64,000 nucleotides of DNA from Pseudomonas fluorescens (lineage in GTDB: Bacteria; Pseudomonadota; Gammaproteobacteria; Pseudomonadales; Pseudomonadaceae), in contig NZ_MRST01000018.1 in the NCBI RefSeq assembly GCF_001902145.1, positions 1-64,000 on the forward strand, in the 5' to 3' direction. The translations under genes and the position numbers were made by a program. How positions within the stretch are numbered: position 1 is the stretch's first letter; the number at the start of each line of letters is the position of its first letter. The notes beneath the pieces are model-generated. The model worked only from the letters and a program-made list of their open reading frames with translations, was not told the origin of the DNA and did no database searches. Positions 26,746-36,789 of the stretch are shown in pieces.

Positions 26746-27930
26746 ATGAACGACCCTATTGTTATTGTCAGCGCCGTGCGCACGCCCATGGGCGGGTTCC
26801 AGGGCGACCTCAAAAGCCTGACCGCACCGCAGCTGGGCGCAGCCGCCATTCGTGCGGCGGTCGAGCGTGCCGGTATCGCCACCGATGCTGTCGATGAAGT
26901 GCTGTTTGGCTGCGTGCTGCCCGCCGGGCTTGGACAGGCGCCTGCCCGCCAGGCTGCCCTGGGCGCCGGGTTGGACAAGGGCACGCGCTGCACCACCCTC
27001 AACAAGATGTGCGGTTCCGGCATGGAAGCGACGATTCTGGCCCACGATTCGCTGCGCGCTGGCAGTGTCGATGTGGTGATCGCTGGCGGCATGGAAAGCA
27101 TGTCCAACGCCCCGTACCTGCTGGACCGTGCGCGCAGCGGCTACCGTATGGGCCACGGCAAGGTGCTCGACCATATGTTCCTCGACGGCCTCGAAGATGC
27201 TTACGACAAGGGGCGCCTTATGGGCACCTTTGCCGAGGACTGCGCCGAGCACAATGGTTTTACCCGGGAAGCCCAGGACGCGTTTGCCATCGCTTCCCTG
27301 ACCCGCGCACAAGAGGCCATCACCCACGGCAGCTTTGCCAGTGAAATCGTCCCGGTGCAGGTCACCGTGGGCAAGGAACAAAAAACCATCCTGCACGATG
27401 AGCAACCGCCAAAAGCCAAGCTGGACAAGATTGCCAGCCTGAAACCGGCGTTCCGTGACGGCGGTACAGTGACAGCAGCCAACTCCAGCTCGATCTCCGA
27501 TGGCGCCGCGGCGTTGTTGCTGATGCGTGAGTCCGAGGCGCTCAAGCGCGGCCTCAAGCCGTTGGCAGTGATCCACGGGCACGCCGCGTTTGCCGATGAG
27601 CCAGGGCTGTTTCCGGTGGCACCGGTGGGAGCGATCCGCAAGCTGATGAGCAAGACCGGCTGGAGCCTCGACGAGGTGGACCTGTTCGAAATCAACGAGG
27701 CCTTCGCCGTGGTCAGCCTGGTGACCATGAGCAAGCTGGAGATTCCCCACGAGAAGGTCAACGTGCACGGCGGCGCCTGCGCATTGGGCCATCCCATTGG
27801 TGCCTCCGGCGCACGCATCCTGGTGACATTGCTCGCGGCCCTGCGTCAGAAGGGCCTCAAGCGTGGTGTCGCCGCTATCTGCATTGGCGGCGGTGAAGCC
27901 ACGGCGATGGCCGTTGAATGCCTGTATTGA
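26746..27930 (+). CDS. fadAx: acetyl-CoA C-acyltransferase (thiolase)
   Basis: A 394-residue thiolase. The nucleophilic cysteine is in TLNKMCGSGMEA (near residue 88), the active-site His in CALGHPIGASGAR, and the C-terminal region reads ICIGGGEATAM. It would cleave 2-methylacetoacetyl-CoA into acetyl-CoA and propionyl-CoA, the last step of isoleucine side-chain oxidation, and may also act on acetoacetyl-CoA. The start at 26746 is chosen because AAGGAG lies eight bases ahead; an ATG six bases upstream is too close. The gene order matches fadAx of P. putida. Confidence 0.92.
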   Translation: MNDPIVIVSAVRTPMGGFQGDLKSLTAPQLGAAAIRAAVERAGIATDAVDEVLFGCVLPAGLGQAPARQAALGAGLDKGTRCTTLNKMCGSGMEATILAHDSLRAGSVDVVIAGGMESMSNAPYLLDRARSGYRMGHGKVLDHMFLDGLEDAYDKGRLMGTFAEDCAEHNGFTREAQDAFAIASLTRAQEAITHGSFASEIVPVQVTVGKEQKTILHDEQPPKAKLDKIASLKPAFRDGGTVTAANSSSISDGAAALLLMRESEALKRGLKPLAVIHGHAAFADEPGLFPVAPVGAIRKLMSKTGWSLDEVDLFEINEAFAVVSLVTMSKLEIPHEKVNVHGGACALGHPIGASGARILVTLLAALRQKGLKRGVAAICIGGGEATAMAVECLY

Positions 27931-27939
27931 GGATGACCC

Positions 27940-29067
27940 ATGTTGCCCAATGACGAACAACTGCAGATCAGCGACGCAGCCCGGCAATTTGCCCAGGAAC
28001 GCTTGAAACCCTTCGCCGCCGAGTGGGACCGCGAGCATCGTTTTCCCAAGGAGGCCATTGCGCAAATGGCCGAACTGGGCTTTTTCGGCATGCTGGTCCC
28101 GGAGCAGTGGGGCGGTTGCGACACCGGCTACCTGGCCTACGCCATGGCCCTGGAAGAAATCGCTGCGGGCGACGGTGCTTGCTCCACGATCATGAGCGTG
28201 CACAACTCGGTGGGTTGCGTGCCGATCCTCAAGTTCGGCAATGACCAACAGAAAGAGCAGTTCCTCACGCCCCTGGCCAGCGGCGCCATGCTGGGAGCTT
28301 TTGCGCTGACCGAACCCCAGGCCGGCTCCGATGCCAGCAGCCTGAAAACCCGTGCGCGCCTTGAAGGCGACCACTATGTACTCAACGGCTGCAAACAGTT
28401 CATCACGTCCGGGCAAAACGCCGGGATAGTGATTGTGTTTGCGGTCACCGACCCCGCCGCAGGCAAGCGTGGGATCAGCGCGTTTATCGTGCCCACCGAT
28501 TCGCCCGGTTATACCGTGGCACGGGTGGAAGACAAGCTGGGGCAGCATGCCTCGGACACTTGCCAGATCCTGTTTGAAGACGTGAAAGTGCCGGTGGCCA
28601 ACCGCCTGGGCGAGGAGGGCGAGGGCTACAAAATCGCCCTGGCCAACCTGGAAGGCGGCCGCGTGGGCATCGCGTCCCAGTCGGTAGGCATGGCCCGCGC
28701 CGCCTTCGAAGCGGCCCGCGACTATGCCCGTGAGCGTGAAAGCTTTGGCAAGCCGCTGATCGAACACCAGGCCGTCGCCTTTCGCCTGGCCGACATGGCC
28801 ACCCAGATCGCCGTCGCTCGGCAGATGGTGCATTACGCCGCCGCCCTGCGTGACAGCGGTAAACCGGCTCTGGTCGAGGCGTCCATGGCCAAGCTGTTTG
28901 CCTCGGAAATGGCCGAGAAAGTCTGCTCGGCCGCCTTGCAAACCCTGGGCGGTTACGGTTACCTGAACGACTTCCCCCTGGAGCGGATCTACCGCGATGT
29001 GCGGGTCTGCCAGATTTACGAAGGCACCAGCGATATTCAACGCATGGTCATCTCACGCAATCTTTAA
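27940..29067 (+). CDS. short-chain acyl-CoA dehydrogenase
   Basis: A 375-residue FAD enzyme. The catalytic base is the Glu in [12 protein letters not shown] at the C-terminus, as in short-chain/2-methylbutyryl-CoA dehydrogenases. FAD-contact motifs [11 protein letters not shown] and FITSGQNAG are present. It starts nine bases after the thiolase stop. Within the operon it supplies the first dehydrogenation (2-methylbutyryl-CoA to tiglyl-CoA), passing electrons to electron-transfer flavoprotein. A paralogue lies at 30010-31161 on the opposite strand. Confidence 0.9.
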   Translation: MLPNDEQLQISDAARQFAQERLKPFAAEWDREHRFPKEAIAQMAELGFFGMLVPEQWGGCDTGYLAYAMALEEIAAGDGACSTIMSVHNSVGCVPILKFGNDQQKEQFLTPLASGAMLGAFALTEPQAGSDASSLKTRARLEGDHYVLNGCKQFITSGQNAGIVIVFAVTDPAAGKRGISAFIVPTDSPGYTVARVEDKLGQHASDTCQILFEDVKVPVANRLGEEGEGYKIALANLEGGRVGIASQSVGMARAAFEAARDYARERESFGKPLIEHQAVAFRLADMATQIAVARQMVHYAAALRDSGKPALVEASMAKLFASEMAEKVCSAALQTLGGYGYLNDFPLERIYRDVRVCQIYEGTSDIQRMVISRNL

Positions 29068-29078
29068 GGAGCCGATAC

Positions 29079-29852
29079 ATGAGTTACGAAACCATCCTGC
29101 TAGACGTCCAGGGCCGTGTCGGGCTGATCACGCTTAACCGCCCCAACGCGCTGAACGCCTTGAATGCGCAACTGGTCAGCGAACTGAACCAGGCGTTGGA
29201 CAGCCTGGAAGCCAACCCTGAAATTGGCTGCATCGTGCTGACTGGCTCGAAAAAAGCCTTCGCGGCCGGTGCCGATATCAAGGAAATGGCCGATCTGACC
29301 TACCCGCAGATCTATATGGACGACCTGTTCAGCGACAGCGATCGCGTGGCCAACCGCCGCAAGCCGATCATCGCCGCCGTGAATGGCTTCGCCCTGGGCG
29401 GCGGCTGCGAACTGGCCTTGATGTGTGACTTTATCCTCGCCGGCGACACCGCCAAATTCGGTCAGCCGGAAATCAACCTGGGCGTGCTGCCGGGCATGGG
29501 CGGCACCCAGCGCCTGACCCGTGCAGTGGGCAAGGCCAAGGCCATGGACATGTGCCTGACGGGGCGCTTTATCGACGCGGTAGAAGCCGAGCGTTGCGGG
29601 ATTGTGGCGCGCATCGTGCCCGCTGATGAACTGCTGGGAGAAGCACTGAAAGTGGCCACCCTGATCGCCGGTAAATCCGTGCCGATCAGCATGATGGTCA
29701 AGGAAAGCGTGAACCGTGCGTTTGAAGTCAGCCTGTCCGAAGGCGTGCGCTTTGAGCGCCGGGTGTTCCATGCGGCGTTCGCCACCCAGGACCAGAAGGA
29801 AGGCATGGCCGCATTCGTGGCCAAGCGAACGCCGGAATTCAAGGATAAGTAA
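29079..29852 (+). CDS. enoyl-CoA hydratase
   Basis: A 257-residue crotonase-fold hydratase. It has the oxyanion loop [13 protein letters not shown] and [15 protein letters not shown], and the catalytic glutamates in GGGCEL and [19 protein letters not shown], so both bases of a true hydratase are present. It closes the five-gene operon after 11 bp. Its role is hydration of tiglyl-CoA or a similar short enoyl-CoA before the SDR step. The P. putida counterpart is called fadB1x. Confidence 0.9.
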   Translation: MSYETILLDVQGRVGLITLNRPNALNALNAQLVSELNQALDSLEANPEIGCIVLTGSKKAFAAGADIKEMADLTYPQIYMDDLFSDSDRVANRRKPIIAAVNGFALGGGCELALMCDFILAGDTAKFGQPEINLGVLPGMGGTQRLTRAVGKAKAMDMCLTGRFIDAVEAERCGIVARIVPADELLGEALKVATLIAGKSVPISMMVKESVNRAFEVSLSEGVRFERRVFHAAFATQDQKEGMAAFVAKRTPEFKDK

Positions 29853-29866
29853 CCCCTGCCAAACGT

Positions 29867-29987
29867 CGCAGACAGTTAAGGCTTTTTTGTAGGAGCGAGC
29901 TTGCTCGCGAAAAACTCACAGGCGCCGCGTTTATTCAGGTAGCACGCGTTATCGTTGACGTTTTTCGCGAGCAAGCTCGCTCCTACA
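29867..29987. repeat. REPIN with left outer box
   Basis: Core arms TGTAGGAGCGAGCTTGCTCG and inverse span 29888-29987. A left outer segment CAGACAGTTAAG precedes it, inverse to the CTTAACTG box beside the 24.0-kb copy. It separates the convergent ECH and acyl-CoA dehydrogenase genes. Confidence 0.88.
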
Positions 29988-30009
29988 GAAGGCGATTGTG
30001 TGATGTCCG

Positions 30010-31161
30010 TTAGAGCTGGTAGTTTTTCAACTCCCGGGCAATCACCATCCGCTGAATCTCGCTGGTGCCTTCGTAAATCTGTGTGATCCGCGCATCGCGG
30101 TAATAGCGCTCCACCGGGTAATCCTCCAGATACCCATACCCACCATGAATCTGCATTGCCTTGGAGCAGACCCGCTCGGCCATTTCCGAGGCGAACAGCT
30201 TGGCCTGGGAGGCTTCGGACAAGCACGGTTTGCCGGCAGTGCGCAGGCGCGCGGCGTGGAGGATCAGCAGGCGCGCAGCGTTGAGCTGGGTTTGCATGTC
30301 GGCTAGCAGGTTGGCCACGCTCTGGTGTTCGATGATTGCCTTGTCGAACTGCACCCGATCACGGGCGTAGGCCAGCGCGGCTTCAAACGCGGCGCGGGCA
30401 ATACCCAGGGCCTGGGCGGCGATACCAATGCGGCCGCCTTCGAGGTTGGAGAGGGCGATGGCCAGGCCCTTGCCGCGCTCACCCAATAGATTGGCTTCAG
30501 GAACCTTGCATTGGTTGAGGGTGACGGCGCAGGTGTCTGACGCGCGAATGCCCATCTTGTGCTCGGTGCGGTCGACCACGAAACCTGGGGTATCGGTGGG
30601 CACCAGGAACGCCGAAATGCCTTTCTTGCCCAGGTCCGGATCGGTCACGGCGAACACGATGGCCAACTTGGCCCGCTTGCCGTTGCTGACAAACTGCTTG
30701 GCGCCATTGATGACCCATTGGCCATCACGCAGTTCGGCACGGGTGCGCAGGTTATGGGCTTCGGAACCGGCTTGGGGTTCGGTCAGGCAGAAGCAACCGA
30801 TGGCCTGGCCGCTGGCGAGTTCCGCCAGCCAGGTGTGTTTCTGTTCGGTTGTGCCGTAGTTGAGGATCGGCCCGCAACCGACTGAATTATGGATGCTCAT
30901 CAACGCGCCCGTCGCAGCGTCACCGGCGGATATTTCCTCCACGGCCAGGGCGTAGGCGACGTAATCGACATAGGTGCCGCCCCATTCTTCCGGGACGACC
31001 ATGCCCAGCAGGCCCAGCTCGCCCATCTTCGCCACCAGGGCGTCGTCGATCCAGCCGGCTTTTTCCCAGGCTTGGGCATGGGGGGCGATTTCGCCACGGG
31101 CAAAATCGCGCGCCATGTCGCGGATCATCACTTGTTCTTCAGTGTATTCAAGATCTTGCAT
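30010..31161 (-). CDS. acyl-CoA dehydrogenase (isobutyryl-CoA type)
   Basis: A 383-residue FAD enzyme with [23 protein letters not shown] and catalytic Glu in [12 protein letters not shown]. It starts only three bases after the stop of the HIBCH-like gene, so the two form an operon. The pairing with a 3-hydroxyisobutyryl-CoA hydrolase-like protein is that of valine degradation in pseudomonads, where the dehydrogenase makes methacrylyl-CoA from isobutyryl-CoA. Specificity is inferred from this neighbour, not from a distinguishing residue. Confidence 0.88.
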   Translation of the reverse strand: MQDLEYTEEQVMIRDMARDFARGEIAPHAQAWEKAGWIDDALVAKMGELGLLGMVVPEEWGGTYVDYVAYALAVEEISAGDAATGALMSIHNSVGCGPILNYGTTEQKHTWLAELASGQAIGCFCLTEPQAGSEAHNLRTRAELRDGQWVINGAKQFVSNGKRAKLAIVFAVTDPDLGKKGISAFLVPTDTPGFVVDRTEHKMGIRASDTCAVTLNQCKVPEANLLGERGKGLAIALSNLEGGRIGIAAQALGIARAAFEAALAYARDRVQFDKAIIEHQSVANLLADMQTQLNAARLLILHAARLRTAGKPCLSEASQAKLFASEMAERVCSKAMQIHGGYGYLEDYPVERYYRDARITQIYEGTSEIQRMVIARELKNYQL

Positions 31162-31164
31162 GGC

Positions 31165-32268
31165 TTATTTCCCAATCTGCACGAAGTCGCGAAAGAAGCT
31201 CTCCACGTGGCTGGCATCCAGCGCATGGAGGGTGGGCGGGTTCCACTTCGCAGACTTGTCCTTGTCGATGATCAGGGCGCGAACCCCTTCGATCAGGTCG
31301 CCGCGCTCGAACCATTGGCGATCCAGGTGCAGTTCCAGGGCAAAGCACTGTTCCAGTGGCAGGTGGCGGCCACGGCGCAGCATCTCCAGGGTCACGGCCA
31401 TGGCCAGGGGCGAGCGGGTCTGCATGAGGTTGGCGGTGGTCAGTGCCCAGTCGTGGCTATCGGCCACGGTTACTTGCTGCAGTTGCTCGACGATGCTGCG
31501 CACGTCCGGCAACCCGAAAAAGTGGTCAATGGCCGGGCGCAAGGCCGCCAAGGGGGCGTCGGGCAATTGCTGCACGGCGAGCTTGGCGAGTGCGCCTTGC
31601 AGGTCCTTGAGCGGCGAGTCGTGCCAGTGCAGACCGTCGAGTTTCTGATCCAGCTCAACCAACTTGGCGCTGTCGATGTACCAGTCTGCCAACCCGCAGT
31701 ACAAGGCATCGGCCGCACGGATCTGCACGCCAGTCACCCCAAGGTAAGTACCCAGCTCACCCGGGATGCGTGAGAGGAAATAGCTGCCGCCCACATCCGG
31801 AAAGTACCCGATGGCCACTTCCGGCATTGCCAGGCGGCTGCGTTCAGTCACCACCCGCAGGTCTGCGCCTTGCACCAGGCCCATGCCACCGCCGAGGACG
31901 AAGCCGTCCATCAACGCGAGTACGGGTTTAGGGTAGTGGTGGATGACCAGATCGAGGGCATATTCCTCGACGAAGAAGTCCTGGTGCAGGGTGTCGCCTT
32001 GCTTGAAGCTGTCGTACAGCGAACGGATGTCGCCGCCGGCGCAAAAGGCTTTCTCACCGGCGCCGCGCAGTACCACGGCGTAGACCTCGGGGTCGTCGGC
32101 CCAGGCCTGCAAGTGCGCGGTTAACTGGCGGACCATGTCCAGGGTGATGGCGTTCAAGCCAGCGGGACGATTGAGGGTGAGGTGGCCGATATGGTTGCGC
32201 ACGCATGCCAGGACAGCGTCCTGCTGCACCTCGGCGTGGCTTGCTTGGGATGAAACCTGAGCAGTCAT
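31165..32268 (-). CDS. enoyl-CoA hydratase/isomerase, 3-hydroxyisobutyryl-CoA hydrolase-like
   Basis: A 367-residue crotonase-superfamily protein. Length and the long C-terminal extension separate it from ordinary 260-residue hydratases and match the HIBCH group. The oxyanion-hole loops are FCAGGDIRSLYD and VLGGGMGLVQGADL, and the conserved MPEVAIGYFPDVGGSYFLSR carries the HIBCH-type Glu-Asp pair. The ATG at 32268 has GGGAG six bases ahead; the longer frame upstream of it lacks homology. It would release 3-hydroxyisobutyrate during valine breakdown. It is co-transcribed with the dehydrogenase that follows. Confidence 0.87.
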   Translation of the reverse strand: MTAQVSSQASHAEVQQDAVLACVRNHIGHLTLNRPAGLNAITLDMVRQLTAHLQAWADDPEVYAVVLRGAGEKAFCAGGDIRSLYDSFKQGDTLHQDFFVEEYALDLVIHHYPKPVLALMDGFVLGGGMGLVQGADLRVVTERSRLAMPEVAIGYFPDVGGSYFLSRIPGELGTYLGVTGVQIRAADALYCGLADWYIDSAKLVELDQKLDGLHWHDSPLKDLQGALAKLAVQQLPDAPLAALRPAIDHFFGLPDVRSIVEQLQQVTVADSHDWALTTANLMQTRSPLAMAVTLEMLRRGRHLPLEQCFALELHLDRQWFERGDLIEGVRALIIDKDKSAKWNPPTLHALDASHVESFFRDFVQIGK

Positions 32269-32398
32269 CTCTAACTCCCTGCTTTTATTGTCTTTATCAA
32301 GATGTTCGCGGGTGAACTCTCTCGTGATCGTACCAGTGCAAATTTGCCCCGTACAACCCGGAATCCTGCAGGTCGTTGTTGCATTTATGCAGTGCCGG

Positions 32399-33124
32399 TC
32401 AAACCACCCGGCTGGCCAGTACCTCACCGATACTGCGACGTCGGGCATGGCCCTCGGCGGCGTGGATCAGTTGCTCCAACTCTGTCGGTTCGACATCGTA
32501 GAACTGCTCCATCTCGGCCAACGCGAGCTTGAGGTCGGCTGCCGTGATGCTCGGCTCGCTCACGGCGGTGGTAGTGCCCAGGATAACCGGGGCAGGCTCG
32601 GCAAGGCCCTTGGGATAACGCGTGCGCGTGGCATTGTTATAGGCCAGCGCGCAGACGAGCAGGGCGCCGGCACCGAGCATCACCGGCGCCAGTTCATACC
32701 AGCCAAGGGCGATGGACGCAGGATCGGCCAGCACCAGGGTCATGGCCAGGCCACCGGCCGGCGGGTGCAGGCAGCGCAGCCAGCAGATGAGGATCACGGT
32801 CATGCCCGCCGCCAGGCACGCGCTGCCCAAGGTGCGCCCCAGGACGCGGGCGACCAGCAACGCGACGACGCCTGCACACAGGTAACTGCCCATGATCGAC
32901 CAGGGTTGAGCCAGCGCCCCCGACGACACGGCAAACAGCAGTACGGCCGATGCGCCAAGAGGGCCGAGCAGGTGCAGGGCCACTTCCATGCCGAACACCT
33001 GGGCACAGGCCCAGACACTGAACAGCGTGCCCAGGGCCATACCGATGGCTGCACGGCTCCATTCGGCGGGACGGGTGTTGATTGCAGCGGGTAACCAGCG
33101 AGCGAGCATTGAAAGACGGTCCAT
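32399..33124 (-). CDS. HPP-family integral membrane protein
   Basis: A 241-residue protein with four to five hydrophobic helices in the first 170 residues. The family motif LHPPAGGLAMTL lies near residue 119, and HLLGPLGASAVLLFA near residue 50. The C-terminal 70 residues are soluble and acidic. HPP proteins are widespread and some have been implicated in nitrite or other anion transport in chloroplasts and cyanobacteria; the bacterial role is not settled. It is monocistronic; GGTTCC...GGAACC forms a small inverted repeat upstream near 33176-33201. Confidence 0.82.
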   Translation of the reverse strand: MDRLSMLARWLPAAINTRPAEWSRAAIGMALGTLFSVWACAQVFGMEVALHLLGPLGASAVLLFAVSSGALAQPWSIMGSYLCAGVVALLVARVLGRTLGSACLAAGMTVILICWLRCLHPPAGGLAMTLVLADPASIALGWYELAPVMLGAGALLVCALAYNNATRTRYPKGLAEPAPVILGTTTAVSEPSITAADLKLALAEMEQFYDVEPTELEQLIHAAEGHARRRSIGEVLASRVV

Positions 33125-33274
33125 AAACAGCGGGCGAAAAAAAAGGCCTGCCTGGTTTCCCGGAACAGCCCTTTGAAGGTTCCAACATTGGGGGAAGGAA
33201 CCTGTGCAGTGTGCCGTGCTTGATAACGCGGCGCCAATGCAGATTAATGAGGGTTAAATGCAAAATAAATGCAG

Positions 33275-33499
33275 CTAAAAGGCCTCGCCGTAGGTAATCG
33301 GCCCGGAGTCTGCGGGTGTAGCCGGATTGATCTTGCCCAGCACGCGACGATGGGTTTCTTCATTGAACAGGCGTGCTTGCAGGTCTTCGCGCAGCCTTGG
33401 ATCGTCGGCCAGCGGCCCCTTCAATGCCACCAGTGCGTCACGCAATGCCATCAAACGATCCAGCCTGGGTAAAGGTACGGTTAACAGGTCTTGTCGCAC
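33275..33499 (-). CDS. small hypothetical protein
   Basis: A 74-residue soluble protein, leucine- and arginine-rich, likely helical (LPRLDRLMALRDALVALKG). It starts at GTG 33499 with AGAGGA seven bases ahead. Codon usage follows that of neighbouring genes, which supports it being real. No domain recognised and no operon partner. Confidence 0.55.
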   Translation of the reverse strand: MRQDLLTVPLPRLDRLMALRDALVALKGPLADDPRLREDLQARLFNEETHRRVLGKINPATPADSGPITYGEAF

Positions 33500-33609
33500 G
33501 GCATTGTCCTCTCAATGAAGTAAGCCATCGCGCGTGGGCAGCCTACAACGTCCTTGTTGTCATGAAGTACCCTGACCCAAGCGTTTCAGGGCAGTCCTGA
33601 CGGTCGGGT

Positions 33610-33762
33610 GGTAGATAATAAGTGCACGTGGCAGCGAGTCTACCGTTGGGCTCCGAGCACCGAAAGGGAAAGTGCACCAGCCATTACGCAAACAAATGTA
33701 GGTGTTTTCTTGATACCTATGATGAAAATCGCCCACTCGTGGAAGAGTGGGCGTTCTTTCTT
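33610..33762 (+). ncRNA. possible small structured RNA ending in a terminator
   Basis: The stretch has no good ORF but shows nested pairing: GGTAGA (33610) with TCTACC (33639), two copies of the self-complementary AGTGCAC (33621 and 33671), and a terminal hairpin with a T-rich tail. GATAAT at 33614 resembles a -10 box, which would give an RNA of about 140 nt starting near 33626. No known riboswitch or sRNA family was recognised. It might instead be a decayed insertion-sequence end or the 3' region of the opposite-strand arn operon. Confidence 0.35.
33731..33762. terminator. terminator hairpin downstream of the arn/GT39 operon
   Basis: The stem GCCCACTC/GAGTGGGC (33731-33752) is followed on the + strand by GTTCTTTCTT and on the - strand by GATTTTC. 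It lies about 30 bp beyond the stop of the leftward GT39 gene, so it can end that operon and/or a rightward small RNA. Confidence 0.75.
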
Positions 33763-33783
33763 ACACTGCAGCCGCAAAAGCAC

Positions 33784-35406
33784 TCAAGGCGTCGAGGTTT
33801 TTGCCAAATGCAGCAACACATAGGGGCTTTTGTCGAACGCTGCGGTGAGTGTCGGCGTGATTGAACGCAGGCGCGGATCGTCCAGCGCCTGGAAGTCGGC
33901 CTGGCTCATGACCAACCATGCCGGCGCCTGGACCGTTTTCAGTTCGGCGGGCAACTGGGTAAACAGCGGGACCTTGTCGCAATCGAAGTTGACCATGAAC
34001 TTGATGGCTTTCGCGTCTTTGCCCAGTGCGTGCAACACCAGCGGCGCCGGTTGCTGCTGAACGTGCGCCTTGACCGCGAGGCTGAAGGTGCGGGTGTCGT
34101 ACACCTGACGTTGCAGGGGTTCGACCACCATGATGTAGGTGCTCCACAGGGCGAACACGGCGGCCAAGGCAGGGCCGTAGGTGCGCAGCCGCGCTCGGAA
34201 CAATGCCAGCAGGGCCAGCACCTGTAGCATGCCAAGCACGACAAAGATCAGCGCAAGGTCGGCCAGCGGCTCCGGGTAGCGCCGCCGCGCCACCACCAAG
34301 CCAATGGCCAACAGCGTTGGCAACAGCGTCCAGATGCCCAGCATCAAGGCGCGTAGCCACGCAAACAGCCGCCCTTGCGTGACCACGAAGGGATACGCGG
34401 CAATGATCGCGGCCATCGGTAACATCGGTAGGATATAGCGCGCTTTCTTGGCTTGGGGTACCGACAGGCCCAGCATCACCAGCACAGCCGCTGCCGCGCA
34501 ATAGAGCACAAGCTCCAAGGCTGGGTCCGGCGCACGTCGACCGCCCATCAGCACCGCCAGCAGCACTAACAAGGCCAGTGGATAGGCCAGGGCGTAATTG
34601 CCCAAAGAACTGGTGAAGTAATACAGCACGCCGCCGGAGCCTTCGCTGCCATCCATGCGCCCCAGGAACTGCATGCGAATCACGTCATGCATAAAGTCTT
34701 CGCCGCCGCTGAGCTTGGCCAGCAGCAGCAACAGGCCGACGCAGGCTGCCAGCAGCGCCAGTGCCAGCAGGCCGAAGCTGAACAGCTGGCGCCACTGGCG
34801 GTTGATCAGGTAGTAGCTGCACAACATGCCCGTAGGGATCACCAGGCCGATCGGGCCACGGATTGCAAACCCCAGCAGCAACAGCAAAAACACCCAATGC
34901 AGGCGCTTGGCAGCGGCGAAGTGGTCATGAGCATAACCCAGGTAGAACACCGCCAACGCCACGGCGGCGAGCATCTGGTCGAGGGAGACTGCGCGGGTTT
35001 CGCTGACGAAGGTACTGCTGAGCAGCAGCATCGCAATACTCAGCAGGCCCCAACGCGGCGAGTAGGGCGCCGTGAGGCGATAGACCAGCACCACAATCAG
35101 CGCCGACGCGACCGCCGTGGGCAGCCACGCCGTCAGGCTGGTGACCTGGCCCAAGGGTACCGACAGCAGCCACGTCAACAGGGTCGACGTCGCCAGGTAA
35201 TCGGCATACGGCTGACCATAGGTGGTGGGAAAGAAACTCGGGCCATGGCGCAGCATTTCCTGGGCAAACAGCACAAAGCGCGAATCAAAGCCGATGATCG
35301 CCTGGTGCCAGTTGGCGGCGATAAACAACACCAGTGCCATGAGCCCCAGCCCCAGGGACTGGTGGCGGATCGTTGCACGCTGCGCGGACGGTAAGGCGAT
35401 GTTCAC
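33784..35406 (-). CDS. GT39-family membrane glycosyltransferase (ArnT-related)
   Basis: A 540-residue inner-membrane protein with about twelve hydrophobic helices and the conserved acidic start of the first periplasmic loop (GFDSRFVLFAQEML). It is related to ArnT/PMT-type transferases that move a sugar from undecaprenyl phosphate to an envelope acceptor, but is clearly not the ArnT of this cluster, which is at 37540-39195. The GTG start at 35406 abuts the ugd stop codon TAG, so translation is coupled. It is the last gene of the arn operon; acceptor and sugar are unknown. Confidence 0.85.
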   Translation of the reverse strand: MNIALPSAQRATIRHQSLGLGLMALVLFIAANWHQAIIGFDSRFVLFAQEMLRHGPSFFPTTYGQPYADYLATSTLLTWLLSVPLGQVTSLTAWLPTAVASALIVVLVYRLTAPYSPRWGLLSIAMLLLSSTFVSETRAVSLDQMLAAVALAVFYLGYAHDHFAAAKRLHWVFLLLLLGFAIRGPIGLVIPTGMLCSYYLINRQWRQLFSFGLLALALLAACVGLLLLLAKLSGGEDFMHDVIRMQFLGRMDGSEGSGGVLYYFTSSLGNYALAYPLALLVLLAVLMGGRRAPDPALELVLYCAAAAVLVMLGLSVPQAKKARYILPMLPMAAIIAAYPFVVTQGRLFAWLRALMLGIWTLLPTLLAIGLVVARRRYPEPLADLALIFVVLGMLQVLALLALFRARLRTYGPALAAVFALWSTYIMVVEPLQRQVYDTRTFSLAVKAHVQQQPAPLVLHALGKDAKAIKFMVNFDCDKVPLFTQLPAELKTVQAPAWLVMSQADFQALDDPRLRSITPTLTAAFDKSPYVLLHLAKTSTP

Positions 35407-36789
35407 CTAGCAAGCGTCCTTGACCTGTTCCACCCAGTTTTGCTGGGGGATCGGCAACTCGCAGGAGTCGCCGCGGCCGATGGGGAAGTACTTGAAGCCT
35501 TTGCGCGTCAGGCGTTCACCGTCGTACAGGTTACGGCCGTCGAAGATCACCGGGGTTTTCAGGCGCTGGTGAATCAGGTCAAAGTCCGGCGCCTTGAATT
35601 GCTGCCATTCAGTGCACACGATCAACGCATCGGCGCCGCCCAAGGTGGACTCCGGGGTGCCCATCAGCATCAGGCGCGGGTCATCGCCGTAGATCCGCTG
35701 GGTTTCCTGCATGGCTTCCGGGTCGAAAGCACGCACATTGGCGCCGGCGGCCCACAGCGCTTCCATCAGCACGCGGCTGGGAGCGTCACGCATGTCATCG
35801 GTGTTGGGCTTGAAGGCCAGGCCCCACAGGGCGAACGTCTTGCCCTTGAGGTTGCCCTGGAAGAACGCCTTGATGCGCTCGAACAGCTTGCTCTTCTGGC
35901 GCTGGTTGATGGCTTCCACGGCTTCGAGCAAGTCGCTGGAGCAGTTGGCCTGCTTGGCGCTGTGGATCAGGGCGCGCATGTCTTTGGGGAAGCACGAGCC
36001 GCCATAGCCGCAGCCGGGGTAGATAAAGTGGTAGCCGATGCGTGAGTCGGCACCGATGCCCAGGCGCACCGACTCAATGTCGGCACCCAGGTGTTCAGCC
36101 AACTCGGCGATCTGGTTGATGAAGCTGATCTTGGTGGCCAGCATGCAGTTGGCGGCGTACTTGGTCAGTTCGGCGCTGCGCAGGTCCATGAAGATGATGC
36201 GGTCGTGGTTGCGGTTGAAGGGCGCGTACAGGTCGCGCATCACCTCGCGCACCTCTTCACGCTCGCAGCCGATGATGATGCGGTCCGGGCGGCGGCAGTC
36301 GGCAACGGCTGAGCCTTCCTTGAGGAATTCCGGGTTGGAGACGATATCGAACTGCAGCTCACGGCCAGCGGCGCGCAGATTCTTGAGAATATGGTCGCGC
36401 AACGTGTCGCCGGTGCCGACCGGCACGGTGGATTTTTCCACCAGGATCACTGGTGCCACGCGATGGCGGGCAACCGCATCACCGACCGACAGCACGTATT
36501 TCAAGTCGGCCGAACCGTCTTCATCCGACGGTGTGCCCACGGCAATAAACAGCACTTCGCCGTGCTCGACGGCGAGTTTTTCGTCGTGGGTAAAGCGCAG
36601 GCGCCCGCTTTCCAGGTTGTCCTTGACCATGGCTGCCAGGCCCGGCTCGAAGATGGTCACGTGACCCTTCTGCAGCGATTCGACCTTGTGCTTGTCAACG
36701 TCCATGCAAATGACATCGTGACCGACTTCGGCTAATACAGTGGCCTGGACCAGACCAACGTAACCACTACCAAATACACTGATTTTCAT
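35407..36789 (-). CDS. ugd: UDP-glucose 6-dehydrogenase
   Basis: A 460-residue NAD-dependent enzyme oxidising UDP-glucose to UDP-glucuronate, the precursor of UDP-L-Ara4N. It has the Rossmann start [15 protein letters not shown], the ESTVPVGT-like segment [12 protein letters not shown], catalytic Cys in [11 protein letters not shown], and the NADx helix [19 protein letters not shown]. The ATG at 36789 follows AGGAA and overlaps the arnF stop (ATGA). Its place as the eighth gene of the arn block matches P. aeruginosa. Confidence 0.95.
   Translation of the reverse strand: MKISVFGSGYVGLVQATVLAEVGHDVICMDVDKHKVESLQKGHVTIFEPGLAAMVKDNLESGRLRFTHDEKLAVEHGEVLFIAVGTPSDEDGSADLKYVLSVGDAVARHRVAPVILVEKSTVPVGTGDTLRDHILKNLRAAGRELQFDIVSNPEFLKEGSAVADCRRPDRIIIGCEREEVREVMRDLYAPFNRNHDRIIFMDLRSAELTKYAANCMLATKISFINQIAELAEHLGADIESVRLGIGADSRIGYHFIYPGCGYGGSCFPKDMRALIHSAKQANCSSDLLEAVEAINQRQKSKLFERIKAFFQGNLKGKTFALWGLAFKPNTDDMRDAPSRVLMEALWAAGANVRAFDPEAMQETQRIYGDDPRLMLMGTPESTLGGADALIVCTEWQQFKAPDFDLIHQRLKTPVIFDGRNLYDGERLTRKGFKYFPIGRGDSCELPIPQQNWVEQVKDAC

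Noticed and set aside
24244..29040. A 1598-codon open frame on the - strand
   Set aside because: It is antisense to five well-supported acyl-CoA genes and exists because of high GC codon usage; the protein has no family features.
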